Positions 20,942 through 29,622 of a DNA stretch of 34,828 nucleotides are shown here, piece after piece. Position 1 is the first letter of the stretch; each line of letters begins with the position of its first letter. Below the pieces are notes generated by a model. That model made no database searches, had not been told where the DNA came from, and saw only the letters and a list, made by a program, of their open reading frames with translations. The stretch lies in NCBI RefSeq assembly GCF_001953875.1, contig NZ_MQUR01000083.1, positions 1 through 34,828 of the forward strand, read 5' to 3'. Source of the DNA: Streptomyces amritsarensis (GTDB taxonomy: Bacteria; Actinomycetota; Actinomycetes; Streptomycetales; Streptomycetaceae). A program made the position numbers and the translations under genes.

Positions 20942-22204
20942 TCAGGCGAGGCGGCCCCTGACCGTGTCGATCAGCTCGCCGACGGGCACGGCCGTCTGGT
21001 CCCCGGACTCCATGTCCTTGAGCTGGACGACGCCCTCGGCGAGGTCGCGCTCGCCCGCGACCACGGCGAAGCGGGCACCGCTGCGGTTCGCGTCCTTCAT
21101 GGCGCCCTTGAGGCCCTTGCCCCCGAACGAGAAGTCGGCCGCGACACCGGCCTTGCGGAGCTCGGTGACCTTGCCGAAGAGCACCCGGCGGGCCTCCTCG
21201 CCCAGCGCGACGGCGAACACCGACGTGGACGCCGGGATGTCGAGCTCGATGCCCTCGGCCTCCAGGGCCAGGACCGTACGGTCCACGCCGAGCGCCCAGC
21301 CCACCGACGGCAGCGCCGGCCCGCCGATCATCTCGGACAGGCCGTCGTAGCGGCCGCCGCCGCCCACCGCGGACTGCGAGCCCAGGCCGTCGTGGACGAA
21401 CTCGAAGGTGGTGCGGGTGTAGTAGTCGAGCCCGCGCACCAGCTTCTCGTCGTCCTCGAAGGCGACCCCGGCCGCCGTGATCAGCGCCCGCACCTCCTCG
21501 TGGTACGCCTTGCACGCGTCGCACAGGTAGTCGCGCAGCACCGGCGCGCCGACGAGCTGCTTCTGTACGTCGGGCCGCTTGTCGTCGAGGACGCGCAGCG
21601 GGTTGATCTCGGCCCGGCGGACGGTCTCCTCGTCGAGGTCGAGGCCCCGCAGGAAGGACTGCAGCGCCTCCCGGTACACCGGGCGGCACTCCTTGTCGCC
21701 GAGCGAGTTCAGCAGGATCCGGAAGTTGCGCAGGCCGAGCGAGCGGTAGGCCTGGTCGGCCAGGATGATCAGCTCGGCGTCCAGCGCCGGGTCCTCGGCA
21801 CCGATGGCCTCGGCGCCGACCTGCGAGAAGTGGCGGTAGCGGCCCTTCTGCGGGCGTTCGTAGCGGTAGTAGGACCCGGAGTACCACAGCTTGACCGGCA
21901 GGTTGCCCTGCTTGTGCAGGCTGGCCTCCAGGGCCGCGCGCAGCACGGAGGCGGTGCCCTCGGGGCGCAGGGCCAGCTGGTCGCCGCCCTTGGTCTCGAA
22001 GGCGTACATCTCCTTGGAGACGATGTCGGTGGACTCGCCGACGCCGCGGGCGAAGAGGCCGACGTCCTCGAAGCCGGGGGTCTCGATGTAGCCGTAGCCG
22101 GAGTTGCGCAGGGGCGCGGAGATGGCCTCGCGTACCGCCAGGTACTTCACGGAGACCGGCGGGATCAGGTCGTACGTGCCCTTGGGGGCCTTGAAAGTAG
22201 CCAC
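20942..22204 (-). CDS. hisS: Histidyl-tRNA synthetase
   Basis: 420 residues, family length. Class II synthetase that charges tRNA-His. Opening ATFKAPKGTYDLIPP (2-16), LRPEGTASVLRA (79-90), motif 2 YRYERPQKGRYRHFSQVG, the histidine A box LVRGLDYYTRTTFEF, motif 3 region GGGGRYDGL ... ALGVDR, and the C-terminal anticodon-binding domain are present. I chose GTG 22204 because it fits the family start and the 10-nt gap after the metallo-hydrolase gene; longer in-frame sequence runs inside that gene. A weak GAAAG ribosome site precedes it, and translation may be coupled to the upstream gene. The hairpin at 20888-20923 ends the transcript. Confidence 0.95.
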   Translation of the reverse strand: MATFKAPKGTYDLIPPVSVKYLAVREAISAPLRNSGYGYIETPGFEDVGLFARGVGESTDIVSKEMYAFETKGGDQLALRPEGTASVLRAALEASLHKQGNLPVKLWYSGSYYRYERPQKGRYRHFSQVGAEAIGAEDPALDAELIILADQAYRSLGLRNFRILLNSLGDKECRPVYREALQSFLRGLDLDEETVRRAEINPLRVLDDKRPDVQKQLVGAPVLRDYLCDACKAYHEEVRALITAAGVAFEDDEKLVRGLDYYTRTTFEFVHDGLGSQSAVGGGGRYDGLSEMIGGPALPSVGWALGVDRTVLALEAEGIELDIPASTSVFAVALGEEARRVLFGKVTELRKAGVAADFSFGGKGLKGAMKDANRSGARFAVVAGERDLAEGVVQLKDMESGDQTAVPVGELIDTVRGRLA

Positions 22205-22214
22205 GAAGCTTTCG

Positions 22215-22925
22215 TCACATTCCTCGTCGTGGAGCGGCGGTGCCGTCTCCGAGCCCGGCGGCGACCTCCCGCAGGTACGGGTTGGTCGCGCGCTCACGGC
22301 CGATGGTGGTCTGGGGACCGTGGCCGGACAGCACCACGGTCGAGTCGTCGAGCGGCAGGCACACGCGGGCCAGCGAATCGAGCATCTCGGCGTGGGAGCC
22401 GCCCGGCAGGTCGGTTCGTCCGATGGAGCCGGCGAAGAGCAGGTCGCCCGAGAAGAAGACCGGCGGGATGTCGGCCAGCTCGGGCATCCGGAAGGTCACC
22501 GACCCCCTGGTATGGCCCGGCGCGTGCGCCACGGAGAAGTCCATTCCGGCCAATTTCAGGGCGGCGCCGTCGGCCAGCTCGCGGACGTCGTCCGGCTCCC
22601 CCACGGTCAGCTCGCCCATGAGGGGCATGCCGATGGAGCGGCCGAGGGCCTTCTCCGGGTCGCTCATCATGTAGCGGTCCTCGGGGTGGATCCAGGCCGG
22701 TACGTCGTGTGCTCCGCACACCGGGACCACCGAGGCCACATGATCGATGTGGCCGTGGGTCAGGACGACCGCGACGGGCTTGAGCCGGTGCTTCCTCAGC
22801 GTCTCCTCGACACCCTGGGCGGCCTGGTGGCCCGGGTCGATGATGACGCACTCCTCGCCGGCGGCGGGGGCGACCACGTAGCAGTTGGTGCCCCAAGCGC
22901 CTGCGGGGAACCCGGCAATCAGCAC
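22215..22925 (-). CDS. Metallo-beta-lactamase-fold hydrolase (glyoxalase II-like)
   Basis: 236 residues. Zinc-binding motif HGHIDH (His57, His59, Asp61, His62 within THGHIDH), then HAPGHTRGSV, FSGDLLF with the bridging aspartate, and the final HGPQTTIGRE. The fold is that of thioesterase-like MBL enzymes close to hydroxyacylglutathione hydrolases; since Streptomyces makes mycothiol rather than glutathione, the thiol ester would differ. I chose GTG 22925 (VLIAGFPAGAWGTN), which has a GAGGA ribosome site 5 nt upstream; a TTG 12 nt earlier has none. Its stop is 10 nt before hisS, so both are probably one transcript. It is divergent from the cyclophilin gene. The substrate is not known. Confidence 0.9.
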   Translation of the reverse strand: MLIAGFPAGAWGTNCYVVAPAAGEECVIIDPGHQAAQGVEETLRKHRLKPVAVVLTHGHIDHVASVVPVCGAHDVPAWIHPEDRYMMSDPEKALGRSIGMPLMGELTVGEPDDVRELADGAALKLAGMDFSVAHAPGHTRGSVTFRMPELADIPPVFFSGDLLFAGSIGRTDLPGGSHAEMLDSLARVCLPLDDSTVVLSGHGPQTTIGRERATNPYLREVAAGLGDGTAAPRRGM

Positions 22926-23078
22926 GTTCGTCCTCAATCGTCGTCCGGCGGGAGGATGCAGGTCGCAATCCTGCTGCTCAGAGCCTACCGGCGCCGCTCG
23001 TTACACAGCGAACCCATATACGGTACGGCCTATCCGAGCCCGGACAGCAGTATCAGACACGTACAAGGAGACGACCCG

Positions 23079-23864
23079 GTGGTCACGAGCGATCAGCGGC
23101 GGCGACAGCTCGCCAGGGAGAAGTACGAGCGCCAGCAGAAGCGCCGCGCCGAGGCCCGGAAGAAGAGCCGTCAGCGGGCGGCGGTGATCGGCGCGGCGGT
23201 GGCGGTGGTGATCGCGACGCTGGTCGGCCTGGTCGTGGGCGGCGTCTTCGACTCGGACAAGGACCCCAAGGACACGGCGGCGGACCCGTCGGCGTCGGCG
23301 ACGCCGCCGGAGCCGAAGCAGTCGCCCTCGCCGGAGATGGCGATCGACCAGAAGGGGAAGTACACCTTCGCGCTGAAGACCAGCGCCGGCGACATCAACT
23401 TCGCCATGGACGCGGCGAAGACCCCGCAGACCGTCAACTCGTTCAAGTCGCTCGCCGACAAGGGCTACTTCGACAACACCAAGTGCCACCGGCTGACGGC
23501 CGGCGGGATCTTCGTGCTCCAGTGCGGCGACCCCGAGGGCACCGGCCGCGGCGGCCCGGGTTACACCATCCCGGACGAGAACCTGGACGCGCTGGGCAAG
23601 GCGAACGAGCAGGGCCAGGTGATCTACCCGGCCGGCACGGTGGCGATGGCCAACACCGGCCAGCCCGGCTCGGGCGGCAGCCAGTTCTTCCTGGTCTACA
23701 AGGACAGCCCGCTGACGCCGACCTACACGCCGTTCGGCAAGATCGACGCTGCCGGCCTGAAGGTCCTCGAGGAGATCGCCAAGACCGGCACGGCCGACGG
23801 CGGCCAGGACGGTGCGCCGAAGAACGAGGTCAAGATCCAGAAGGGCACGGTCACCCAGAACTGA
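23079..23864 (+). CDS. Membrane-anchored cyclophilin-type peptidyl-prolyl isomerase
   Basis: 261 residues. Basic N-terminus (about 1-33: RRRQLAREKYERQQKRRAEARKKS), membrane helix 33-57, a Pro/Ser/Ala linker 60-88, and a cyclophilin domain 92-258 outside the membrane. The catalytic arginine is Arg138 in KCHRLTAGG; the family's QGGDP is QCGDP here (148-152), and GTVAMANTG, SGGSQFFLVY and LTPTYTPFGKI are intact. It would speed proline isomerisation in secreted proteins. Start GTG 23079 with an AAGGAG ribosome site 8 nt upstream. A GC-rich self-complementary patch (23880-23895) follows the stop but is a weak terminator. The gene is divergent from the MBL-hisS pair and precedes the DUF349 gene in the same direction. 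Confidence 0.92.
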   Translation: MVTSDQRRRQLAREKYERQQKRRAEARKKSRQRAAVIGAAVAVVIATLVGLVVGGVFDSDKDPKDTAADPSASATPPEPKQSPSPEMAIDQKGKYTFALKTSAGDINFAMDAAKTPQTVNSFKSLADKGYFDNTKCHRLTAGGIFVLQCGDPEGTGRGGPGYTIPDENLDALGKANEQGQVIYPAGTVAMANTGQPGSGGSQFFLVYKDSPLTPTYTPFGKIDAAGLKVLEEIAKTGTADGGQDGAPKNEVKIQKGTVTQN

Positions 23865-23928
23865 CGGGTGGCGCGGCCCCGGGCCGGCCGGCCCGCTCCC
23901 GTACGCCGATATTGCGTCGTGCGGGATG

Positions 23929-23958
23929 CGGACAGCCGGCCCGGCGGTCGCCTATGTT
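23929..23958 (+). promoter_or_regulatory. Candidate promoter of the DUF349 gene
   Basis: CGGACA (23929-23934), 18-nt spacer, TATGTT (23953-23958). Transcription would start near 23965 and give a leader of about 87 nt before the GTG. The -10 fits TANNNT; the -35 matches 4 of 6. Confidence 0.45.
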
Positions 23959-23964
23959 GGCGTT

Positions 23965-24051
23965 GTGCAGGGCGGGCGCTGCCCGCCCCAGGAAACTGTG
24001 GACGATGCCCAGGGGGTGAACCCCTCGCAGGCATCAGGTGGAGGAGGCGCT
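23965..24051 (+). promoter_or_regulatory. Structured 5' leader of the DUF349 gene, possible regulatory RNA
   Basis: Two hairpins follow each other. The first is an 8-bp stem, 23970-23977 with 23981-23988, loop GCT. The second is two-tiered: GATGCC (24004-24009) with GGCATC (24030-24035), then after a one-sided internal loop AGGGG (24011-24015) with CCCCT (24021-24025) and a GTGAA loop. The ribosome site GGAGGAGG (about 24040-24047) begins 5 nt after the last stem. I do not recognise it as a named riboswitch class. Confidence 0.45.
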
Positions 24052-25281
24052 GTGAGCAGCGACCCGTGGGGCCGAGTCGACGAGACGGGCACCGTGTACG
24101 TGCGTACTTCCGATGGCGAGAAGGTCGTCGGTTCGTGGCAGGCGGGCACCCCCGAGGAGGCCCTGGCCTACTTCGAGCGCAAGTACGAGGGCCTGGTGGT
24201 CGAGATCGGCCTCCTCGAAAAGCGGGTGCGGACCACTGATCTGTCCGCCAAGGATGCCCAGACGGCCATCGACCACCTGCGTACGCAGGTCGACGAGCAC
24301 CACGCCGTGGGCGACCTGGACGCCCTGCGCGTGCGGCTGGACAAGCTGGTCGAGACCGTGGAGTCCCGGCGCGAGGAGCGCAAGGCCGCCAAGGCCAAGC
24401 AGGCGGACGAGGCCCGCGCGGCCAAGGACGCGCTGGTGGCCGAGGCCGAGCAGCTGGCGCAGAGCGACCAGTGGCGCAGTGCCGGTGAGCGGCTGCGCGC
24501 GCTGGTGGACATCTGGAAGGGCCTGCCGCGCCTGGACCGCAAGTCGGACGACGAGCTGTGGCACCGGTTCTCGCACGCCCGTTCCGCCTTCTCCAAGCGC
24601 CGCAAGGCGCACTTCGCCTCGCTGGACGCGCAGCGCGAGGACGCCCGCAAGGTCAAGGAGAAGCTGGTCTCGGAGGCCGAGTCGCTGTCGAAGTCGACCG
24701 ACTGGGGTCCGACGGCCGCCCGCTACCGCGAGCTGATGGCGGACTGGAAGGCGGCGGGCCGGGCGCAGCGCGAGGCCGAGGACGACCTGTGGAACCGTTT
24801 CCGCGGTGCGCAGGACGTGTTCTTCGCGGCCCGCAGCGAGGTGTTCGCGGAGCGTGACGCCGAGCAGATCGAGAACCTGAAGCTCAAGGAGGAGCTGGCC
24901 GACGAGGCCGAGAAGCTCGTCCCCGTGACGGACCTGAAGGCGGCCCGCGCCGCGTTCCGCTCCCTCAACGAGCGCTGGGAGGGCATCGGCCACGTGCCGC
25001 GCGACGCCCGGCCGAAGGTCGAGGGCCGGATGCACGCGGTGGAGCGGGCGATCCAGGAGGCCGAGGAGGGCGAGTGGCGCCGTACGAACCCGGAGGCGCG
25101 GGCCCGTGCGGCCGGCCTGACGGGTCAGCTCCAGGCGGCGGTCGACAAGCTGCGCGAGCAGATCGACGCGGCGCGCGCCGCGGGCAACAACGCCAAGGCC
25201 GACAAGCTCTCGCGTGAGCTGGAGGGCCGCCAGGCCCTGCTGGACCAGGCGCTGAAGGGCCTGGAGGAGTTCGGCGGCTGA
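24052..25281 (+). CDS. DUF349 domain protein (coiled coil)
   Basis: 409 residues. N-terminal part 1-60 (DPWGRVDETGTVYVRTSDGEKVVGSWQAG) is a small beta-like domain found in actinobacterial members; then a long helical coil with about three DUF349 repeats (roughly 118-190, 195-265, 275-345), each with a W...R.A / LW.RF pattern (DELWHRFSHARSAF, DDLWNRFRGAQDVFF, NERWEGIGHVPRD), and a C-terminal helix to 409. Charged Lys/Glu-rich helices dominate; there is no signal or membrane segment, so it is probably cytoplasmic. The function is unknown. Start GTG 24052 with strong GGAGGAGG ribosome site. Its leader is structured, and it converges on relA with a shared terminator. Confidence 0.9.
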   Translation: MSSDPWGRVDETGTVYVRTSDGEKVVGSWQAGTPEEALAYFERKYEGLVVEIGLLEKRVRTTDLSAKDAQTAIDHLRTQVDEHHAVGDLDALRVRLDKLVETVESRREERKAAKAKQADEARAAKDALVAEAEQLAQSDQWRSAGERLRALVDIWKGLPRLDRKSDDELWHRFSHARSAFSKRRKAHFASLDAQREDARKVKEKLVSEAESLSKSTDWGPTAARYRELMADWKAAGRAQREAEDDLWNRFRGAQDVFFAARSEVFAERDAEQIENLKLKEELADEAEKLVPVTDLKAARAAFRSLNERWEGIGHVPRDARPKVEGRMHAVERAIQEAEEGEWRRTNPEARARAAGLTGQLQAAVDKLREQIDAARAAGNNAKADKLSRELEGRQALLDQALKGLEEFGG

Positions 25282-25300
25282 CCCGGGGCCTGCGGTACGA

Positions 25301-25341
25301 CGAGGGCCCGGGTACGGATCTTTTCCGTACCCGGGCCCTCG
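25301..25341. terminator. Bidirectional terminator between DUF349 gene and relA
   Basis: A perfect 18-bp stem (25301-25318 with 25324-25341) and a 5-nt TCTTT loop. It lies 19 nt after the DUF349 stop and 23 nt after the relA stop on the other strand. It is followed by a pyrimidine-rich stretch on the plus strand. Very strong. Confidence 0.9.
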
Positions 25342-25364
25342 CTCTGTCTTCTTCCCCGGCCCCG

Positions 25365-27818
25365 CTACGGCCGGCGGGCCGAGGTGACGCGGTAGACGTC
25401 GTAGACGCCCTCCACGCCCCGGACGGCCTTCAGGACGTGCCCCAGGTGCTTGGGGTCGCCCATCTCGAAGGTGAAGCGCGAGGTGGCCACCCGGTCGCGG
25501 GATGTCTGGACGGCCGCCGACAGGATGTTGACGTGCTGGTCGGAGAGGACCCGCGTGACGTCCGACAGCAGTCGGGACCGGTCCAGCGCCTCGACCTGGA
25601 TGGCGACCAGGAAGACCGAGGACTGGGTGGGGGCCCACTCGACCTCCAGCATCCGCTCGGGCTGCTGGGAGAGGGAGTCGACGTTGACGCAGTCCGCGCG
25701 GTGAACCGATACGCCACTGCCGCGCGTGACGAACCCGATGATCGGGTCGCCCGGCACCGGGGTGCAGCAGCGGGCCAGCTTGACCCACACGTCGTCGACG
25801 CCCTTGACCACGACGCCCGGGTCGGCGTTGCTGCGCCGCTTGCTGCGGGCCCGCGCGGGCGGGATCGATTCCTCGATGTCCTCGTTGGCCGCCTCCTCGC
25901 CGCCGAGGGCCGCCACCAGCTTCTGCACGACGCCCTGCGCGGCCACGTGGCCCTCGCCGATGGCCGCGTACAGGGAGGAGATGTCCGGGTAGCGCATCTC
26001 GTGCGCGAGGGTCACGAGCGAGTCGCCGGTCAGGATGCGCTGGATCGGCAGGTTCTGCTTGCGCATGGCCCGCGCGATGGCGTCCTTGCCGTGCTCGATG
26101 GCCTCGTCACGGCGTTCCTTGGAGAACCATCCGCGGATCTTGTTCCGGGCGCGCGGGGACTTCACGAAGCCCAGCCAGTCCCGGGACGGTCCGGCGCCCT
26201 CGGCCTTGGAGGTGAAGACCTCGACGAGGTCGCCGTTGTCGAGGGTCGACTCCAGCGGGACCAGACGGCCGTTGACCCGGGCGCCTATCGTGCGGTGGCC
26301 GACCTCGGTGTGGACGGCGTACGCGAAGTCCACCGGGGTGGCCCCGGCGGGCAGCGCTATCACGTCGCCCTTGGGGGTGAAGACGAAGACCTCGTTGCGC
26401 GAGAGGTCGAAGCGCAGCGAGTCGAGGAACTCGCCCGGGTCCTCGGTCTCCTTCTGCCAGTCCAGCAGCTGGCGCAGCCAGGCCATGTCGTTGACGGTGT
26501 CCTGGCCGGCGCTGCCCTTGGCGGCCTGCGGGACGTCGGTGCGGACCTTGGAGGTGCCGGCGACGGTCTGCTGCTTGTACTTCCAGTGCGCGGCGATGCC
26601 GTATTCGGCGCGGCGGTGCATGTCGAAGGTGCGGATCTGCAGTTCGACGGGCTTGCCGCTGGGTCCGATGACCGTCGTGTGGAGCGACTGGTACATGTTG
26701 AACTTGGGCATCGCGATGTAGTCCTTGAACCGGCCCGGGACCGGGTTCCACCGCGCGTGCACCGTGCCGAGGGCCGCGTAGCAGTCCCGGACGGTGTCGA
26801 CGAGGACGCGGATGCCCACCAGGTCGTAGATCTCCGCGAAGTCCCGGCCGCGGACGATCATCTTCTGGTAGACGCTGTAGTAGTGCTTCGGGCGGCCCGT
26901 CACGGTGGCCTTGATCCGGGCGGCTCTGAGGTCCACCTGGACCTCGTCCGTGACGAGGGCGAGGTACTCGTCGCGCTTGGGCGCCCGCTCGGCGACCAGG
27001 CGCACGATCTCGTCGTACATCTTGGGGTAGAGGATCGCGAAGGAGAGGTCCTCCAGCTCCCACTTGATCGTGTTCATGCCCAGCCGGTGCGCCAGCGGGG
27101 CGTAGATCTCAAGGGTCTCGCGGGCCTTCTTCTCCTGCTTCTCCCGCTTGAGGTAGCGCATGGTGCGCATGTTGTGCAGCCGGTCGGCCAGCTTGATGAC
27201 CAGGACGCGCGGGTCCTTCGCCATCGCCACGACCATCTTGCGGACGGTCTCGGCCTGGGCCGCCTCGCCGAACTTCACCCGGTCGAGCTTGGTGACGCCG
27301 TCGACGAGCAGGGCCACGGCGTCGCCGAAGTCGCGGCGCAGGTCCTCCAGGCCGTACTCGGTGTCCTCGACGGTGTCGTGCAGGAGACCGGCCATGAGGG
27401 TGGCCGGGTCCATGCCGAGCTCGGCGAGGATGGTCGTGACCGCGAGCGGGTGGGTGATGTACGGGTCGCCGCTCTTGCGCTTCTGGCCGCGGTGCCAGCG
27501 CTCGGCCACCTGGTAGGCCTGCTCCAGCTGGCGCAGTGTCGACGTCTCGATCTTCGGGTCGTTGCTGCGGACTATGCGCAGCAGCGGCTCCAGCACCGGG
27601 TTGTACGGATTCGAACGCTGAACGCCGAGGCGGGCCAGGCGGGCGCGCACCCGGTTGGAGGACGCGGCCGACTTCGCCGGCGCGGGCTTGGCCGACGCCG
27701 GCTTGGCCGGGGCGGGCTTGACCGGCGGGGCCGGCGGGGGCGTGGCGGCGGCCGCCGGGGCCCGCTCGGCCTGCGGGTCGGGCTGCGCGGCGGAGATTGG
27801 CTGGACCTCGTCTGGCAA
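25365..27818 (-). CDS. relA: (p)ppGpp synthetase/hydrolase, RelA/SpoT family
   Basis: 817 residues. N-terminal Ala/Pro/Lys-rich disordered tail (about 18-52); HD hydrolase domain with HDTVED (147-152) intact; synthetase domain with GRFKDYIAMPK (362-372) and NMYQSLHTTV (374-383); TGS domain about 475-535; zinc-finger-like CCTPVPGD region about 683-691; ACT domain about 735-815. It makes and probably degrades (p)ppGpp in amino-acid starvation. The RFKD form, rather than the EFDD of single-function RelA, plus the intact HD site, argues for a bifunctional Rsh. The start is TTG at 27818 with a GAGGAG ribosome site 7 nt before. It is separated from apt by a hairpin and so likely has its own promoter in 27819-27953; TACGAT on the minus strand is a possible -10, but no good -35 was found. 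Confidence 0.96.
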   Translation of the reverse strand: MPDEVQPISAAQPDPQAERAPAAAATPPPAPPVKPAPAKPASAKPAPAKSAASSNRVRARLARLGVQRSNPYNPVLEPLLRIVRSNDPKIETSTLRQLEQAYQVAERWHRGQKRKSGDPYITHPLAVTTILAELGMDPATLMAGLLHDTVEDTEYGLEDLRRDFGDAVALLVDGVTKLDRVKFGEAAQAETVRKMVVAMAKDPRVLVIKLADRLHNMRTMRYLKREKQEKKARETLEIYAPLAHRLGMNTIKWELEDLSFAILYPKMYDEIVRLVAERAPKRDEYLALVTDEVQVDLRAARIKATVTGRPKHYYSVYQKMIVRGRDFAEIYDLVGIRVLVDTVRDCYAALGTVHARWNPVPGRFKDYIAMPKFNMYQSLHTTVIGPSGKPVELQIRTFDMHRRAEYGIAAHWKYKQQTVAGTSKVRTDVPQAAKGSAGQDTVNDMAWLRQLLDWQKETEDPGEFLDSLRFDLSRNEVFVFTPKGDVIALPAGATPVDFAYAVHTEVGHRTIGARVNGRLVPLESTLDNGDLVEVFTSKAEGAGPSRDWLGFVKSPRARNKIRGWFSKERRDEAIEHGKDAIARAMRKQNLPIQRILTGDSLVTLAHEMRYPDISSLYAAIGEGHVAAQGVVQKLVAALGGEEAANEDIEESIPPARARSKRRSNADPGVVVKGVDDVWVKLARCCTPVPGDPIIGFVTRGSGVSVHRADCVNVDSLSQQPERMLEVEWAPTQSSVFLVAIQVEALDRSRLLSDVTRVLSDQHVNILSAAVQTSRDRVATSRFTFEMGDPKHLGHVLKAVRGVEGVYDVYRVTSARRP

Positions 27819-27953
27819 GAGCGCTCCTCACGGGGGCCCCCAGACGGAGTCCGGGGGAGGATCCGGTGCCCGTGTCCGGTCCGGATAACCCATCGTAGCG
27901 AGGGTTCGGTCACCCCGTTCGCCGAGCCTGCCGCTACGGCCCGGGCACGCGAA

Positions 27954-27987
27954 CGGCGGGCACCCGGAGGATTCCGGATGCCCGCCG
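27954..27987 (-). terminator. Terminator hairpin after apt
   Basis: A 9-bp stem (27954-27962 with 27979-27987), one mismatch, then 5 bp (27964-27968 with 27973-27977) around a GGAT loop. It lies 22 nt past the apt stop and should end the yajC-secD-secF-apt transcript before relA. Confidence 0.75.
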
Positions 27988-28009
27988 CCCCGTACGCCGG
28001 TGGGCGCGG

Positions 28010-28564
28010 TCAGACCACGATCAGCGCGTCCAGCGGGGCCCCCGCCAGGGACCCGGCCAGCTTGGCCCGGCCCGGCAGGAACGACAGCTCCATCAGGACC
28101 GCCACGCCGGCGACCTCGGCCCCGGCCCGCCGGATCAGCGAGAGGGAGGCCTCCGCCGTACCGCCGGTGGCCAGGACGTCGTCGATGACCATGACCCGGT
28201 CACCGGCCGCCAGGTCCTCGGCGTGGACCTCGATCTCCGCCGTGCCGTACTCCAGCTCGTAGGACTGTGCGAGGGTCGCGCCCGGCAGCTTGCCGGCCTT
28301 GCGGACCGGCACGAAGCCGATCCCGGCCTGCACCGCCACCGGGGCCGCGAGGATGAAGCCGCGCGCCTCCAGTCCGACGATCTTCGTCGCGCCGTACCGC
28401 CCGGCCAGCTCCACGAGCGCGCCGGTCAGCGCGCCGAACGCCTCGGGGTCCGCCAGCAGCGGGGTGATGTCCTTGAACATCACGCCCGGCTTCGGGTAGT
28501 CCGCCACGTCCTTGATCCGCCGGAGCAGGAGGGCCCGTACGTCGTCCGACAGCTCTGCGGTCAA
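28010..28564 (-). CDS. apt: Adenine phosphoribosyltransferase
   Basis: 184 residues. It makes AMP from adenine and PRPP. PRPP-binding motif VMVIDDVLATGGTA (124-137), PKPGVMFKDITPLL (25-38) and LEARGF (65-70) are typical. The start is TTG at 28564-28562, overlapping the secF stop by 4 nt (TTGA), so it is translationally coupled to secF; the ribosome site is weak (GGGGCG). The secF-apt-relA order is conserved in actinobacteria and puts nucleotide salvage next to (p)ppGpp metabolism. In-frame sequence upstream lies within secF and is rejected. Confidence 0.95.
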   Translation of the reverse strand: MTAELSDDVRALLLRRIKDVADYPKPGVMFKDITPLLADPEAFGALTGALVELAGRYGATKIVGLEARGFILAAPVAVQAGIGFVPVRKAGKLPGATLAQSYELEYGTAEIEVHAEDLAAGDRVMVIDDVLATGGTAEASLSLIRRAGAEVAGVAVLMELSFLPGRAKLAGSLAGAPLDALIVV

Positions 28565-29619
28565 CGTCGACGCCCCGGCTGCCGGCCCTGCGAGACGACC
28601 TGCGGCTCGCCGTCGGAAACCTCGGCCTCGTCCGGGGACTCGCCCTTGGCCGCCGCGGCCGCGCGCTTGGCGAGCACCCGCTTCTTCAGCGCCTTCATCG
28701 CCGGCTCGCGCTCCTTGAGGTCGACGACCAGCGGGGTCGCGATGAAGATCGAGGAGTACGCGCCGGCCGCGAGGCCGACGAACAGCGACAGGGAGATGTC
28801 GTTCAGCATGCCGGCGCCCAGGAAGCCGCCGCCGATGAACAGCAGGGCCGCGACCGGGAGCAGCGCCACGACCGTGGTGTTGATCGAGCGGACCAGCGTG
28901 CCGTTGATGCTGCGGTTGGCGATCTCGCTGAAGGTGTAGCGGGTCTGCTTGGTGATGTCCTTCGAGCCCTCCTTGAGACCGTCGAAGACGACGACGGTGT
29001 CGTAGAGGGAGTAGCCGAGGATGGTCAGCAGACCGATGACGGTGCCCGGGGTGACCTCGAAGCCGACGAGCGCGTACACGCCGACGGTGATGGTGAGGTC
29101 GTGGATCAGGGCGATCAGCGCGGCGACGGCCATGCGCCATTCGAAGGCGATGGCGAGGTAGATCACCACGAGGACCATGAAGACGCCGAGGCCGGTCCAG
29201 GCCTTGTTCGCGATCTGCTCGCCCCAGCTGGGGCCGACCAGGTCGGCGTTGATGTCGGCCTCGGTGACCTTGAGGTCGGTGGCCAGTACCTTCTTGACGT
29301 CGGTCGCGGCGTCGGTGTCCAGACCGGAGATCTGGATGCGCATGCCGCCGGTGCCGAGCTCCTGGACGATCGCGTCGTGGCCGGAGGCCTCCTCGGCGGC
29401 CTCCGTGACCTTGGCGACCGAGAGGCCCGTCTTCGGGGTCGTGAAGACGGCACCGCCCTTGAACTCGATGCCCATGTTGAGGCCCTGGACGGCCAGGGCG
29501 ACGATCGCCGTGATGGTGATCAGGATGGAAACGCCGTACCAGAGAAAGCGCTTGCCGACGAAGTCGTAGCCGACCTCACCGCGGTACAGCTTGGCGCCGA
29601 GATCTCCCAGCTTCGACAT
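28561..29619 (-). CDS. secF: Protein translocase subunit SecF
   Basis: 352 residues with six expected membrane helices: the first at about 27-45, the rest from about 130 to 290. It works with SecD and YajC to help SecYEG-driven export, using the proton gradient. The family start (GKRFLWYGVSILITI, then GIEFKGGAVF) and TIGLLTILGYSLYDTVVVFD, the TM4 motif that parallels SecD, are visible. The C-terminal 40 residues are charged and disordered. Start ATG 29619 is 3 nt after the secD stop; its stop overlaps apt by 4 nt. Confidence 0.96.
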   Translation of the reverse strand: MSKLGDLGAKLYRGEVGYDFVGKRFLWYGVSILITITAIVALAVQGLNMGIEFKGGAVFTTPKTGLSVAKVTEAAEEASGHDAIVQELGTGGMRIQISGLDTDAATDVKKVLATDLKVTEADINADLVGPSWGEQIANKAWTGLGVFMVLVVIYLAIAFEWRMAVAALIALIHDLTITVGVYALVGFEVTPGTVIGLLTILGYSLYDTVVVFDGLKEGSKDITKQTRYTFSEIANRSINGTLVRSINTTVVALLPVAALLFIGGGFLGAGMLNDISLSLFVGLAAGAYSSIFIATPLVVDLKEREPAMKALKKRVLAKRAAAAAKGESPDEAEVSDGEPQVVSQGRQPGRRR

Positions 29620-29622
29620 CTC

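Noticed and set aside
22926..22937. TTG start for the MBL hydrolase at 22937
   Set aside because: GTG at 22925 has a GAGGA ribosome site and gives the expected N-terminus.
25437..28262. Plus-strand open frame of 941 codons opposite relA and apt
   Set aside because: Antisense shadow of relA.
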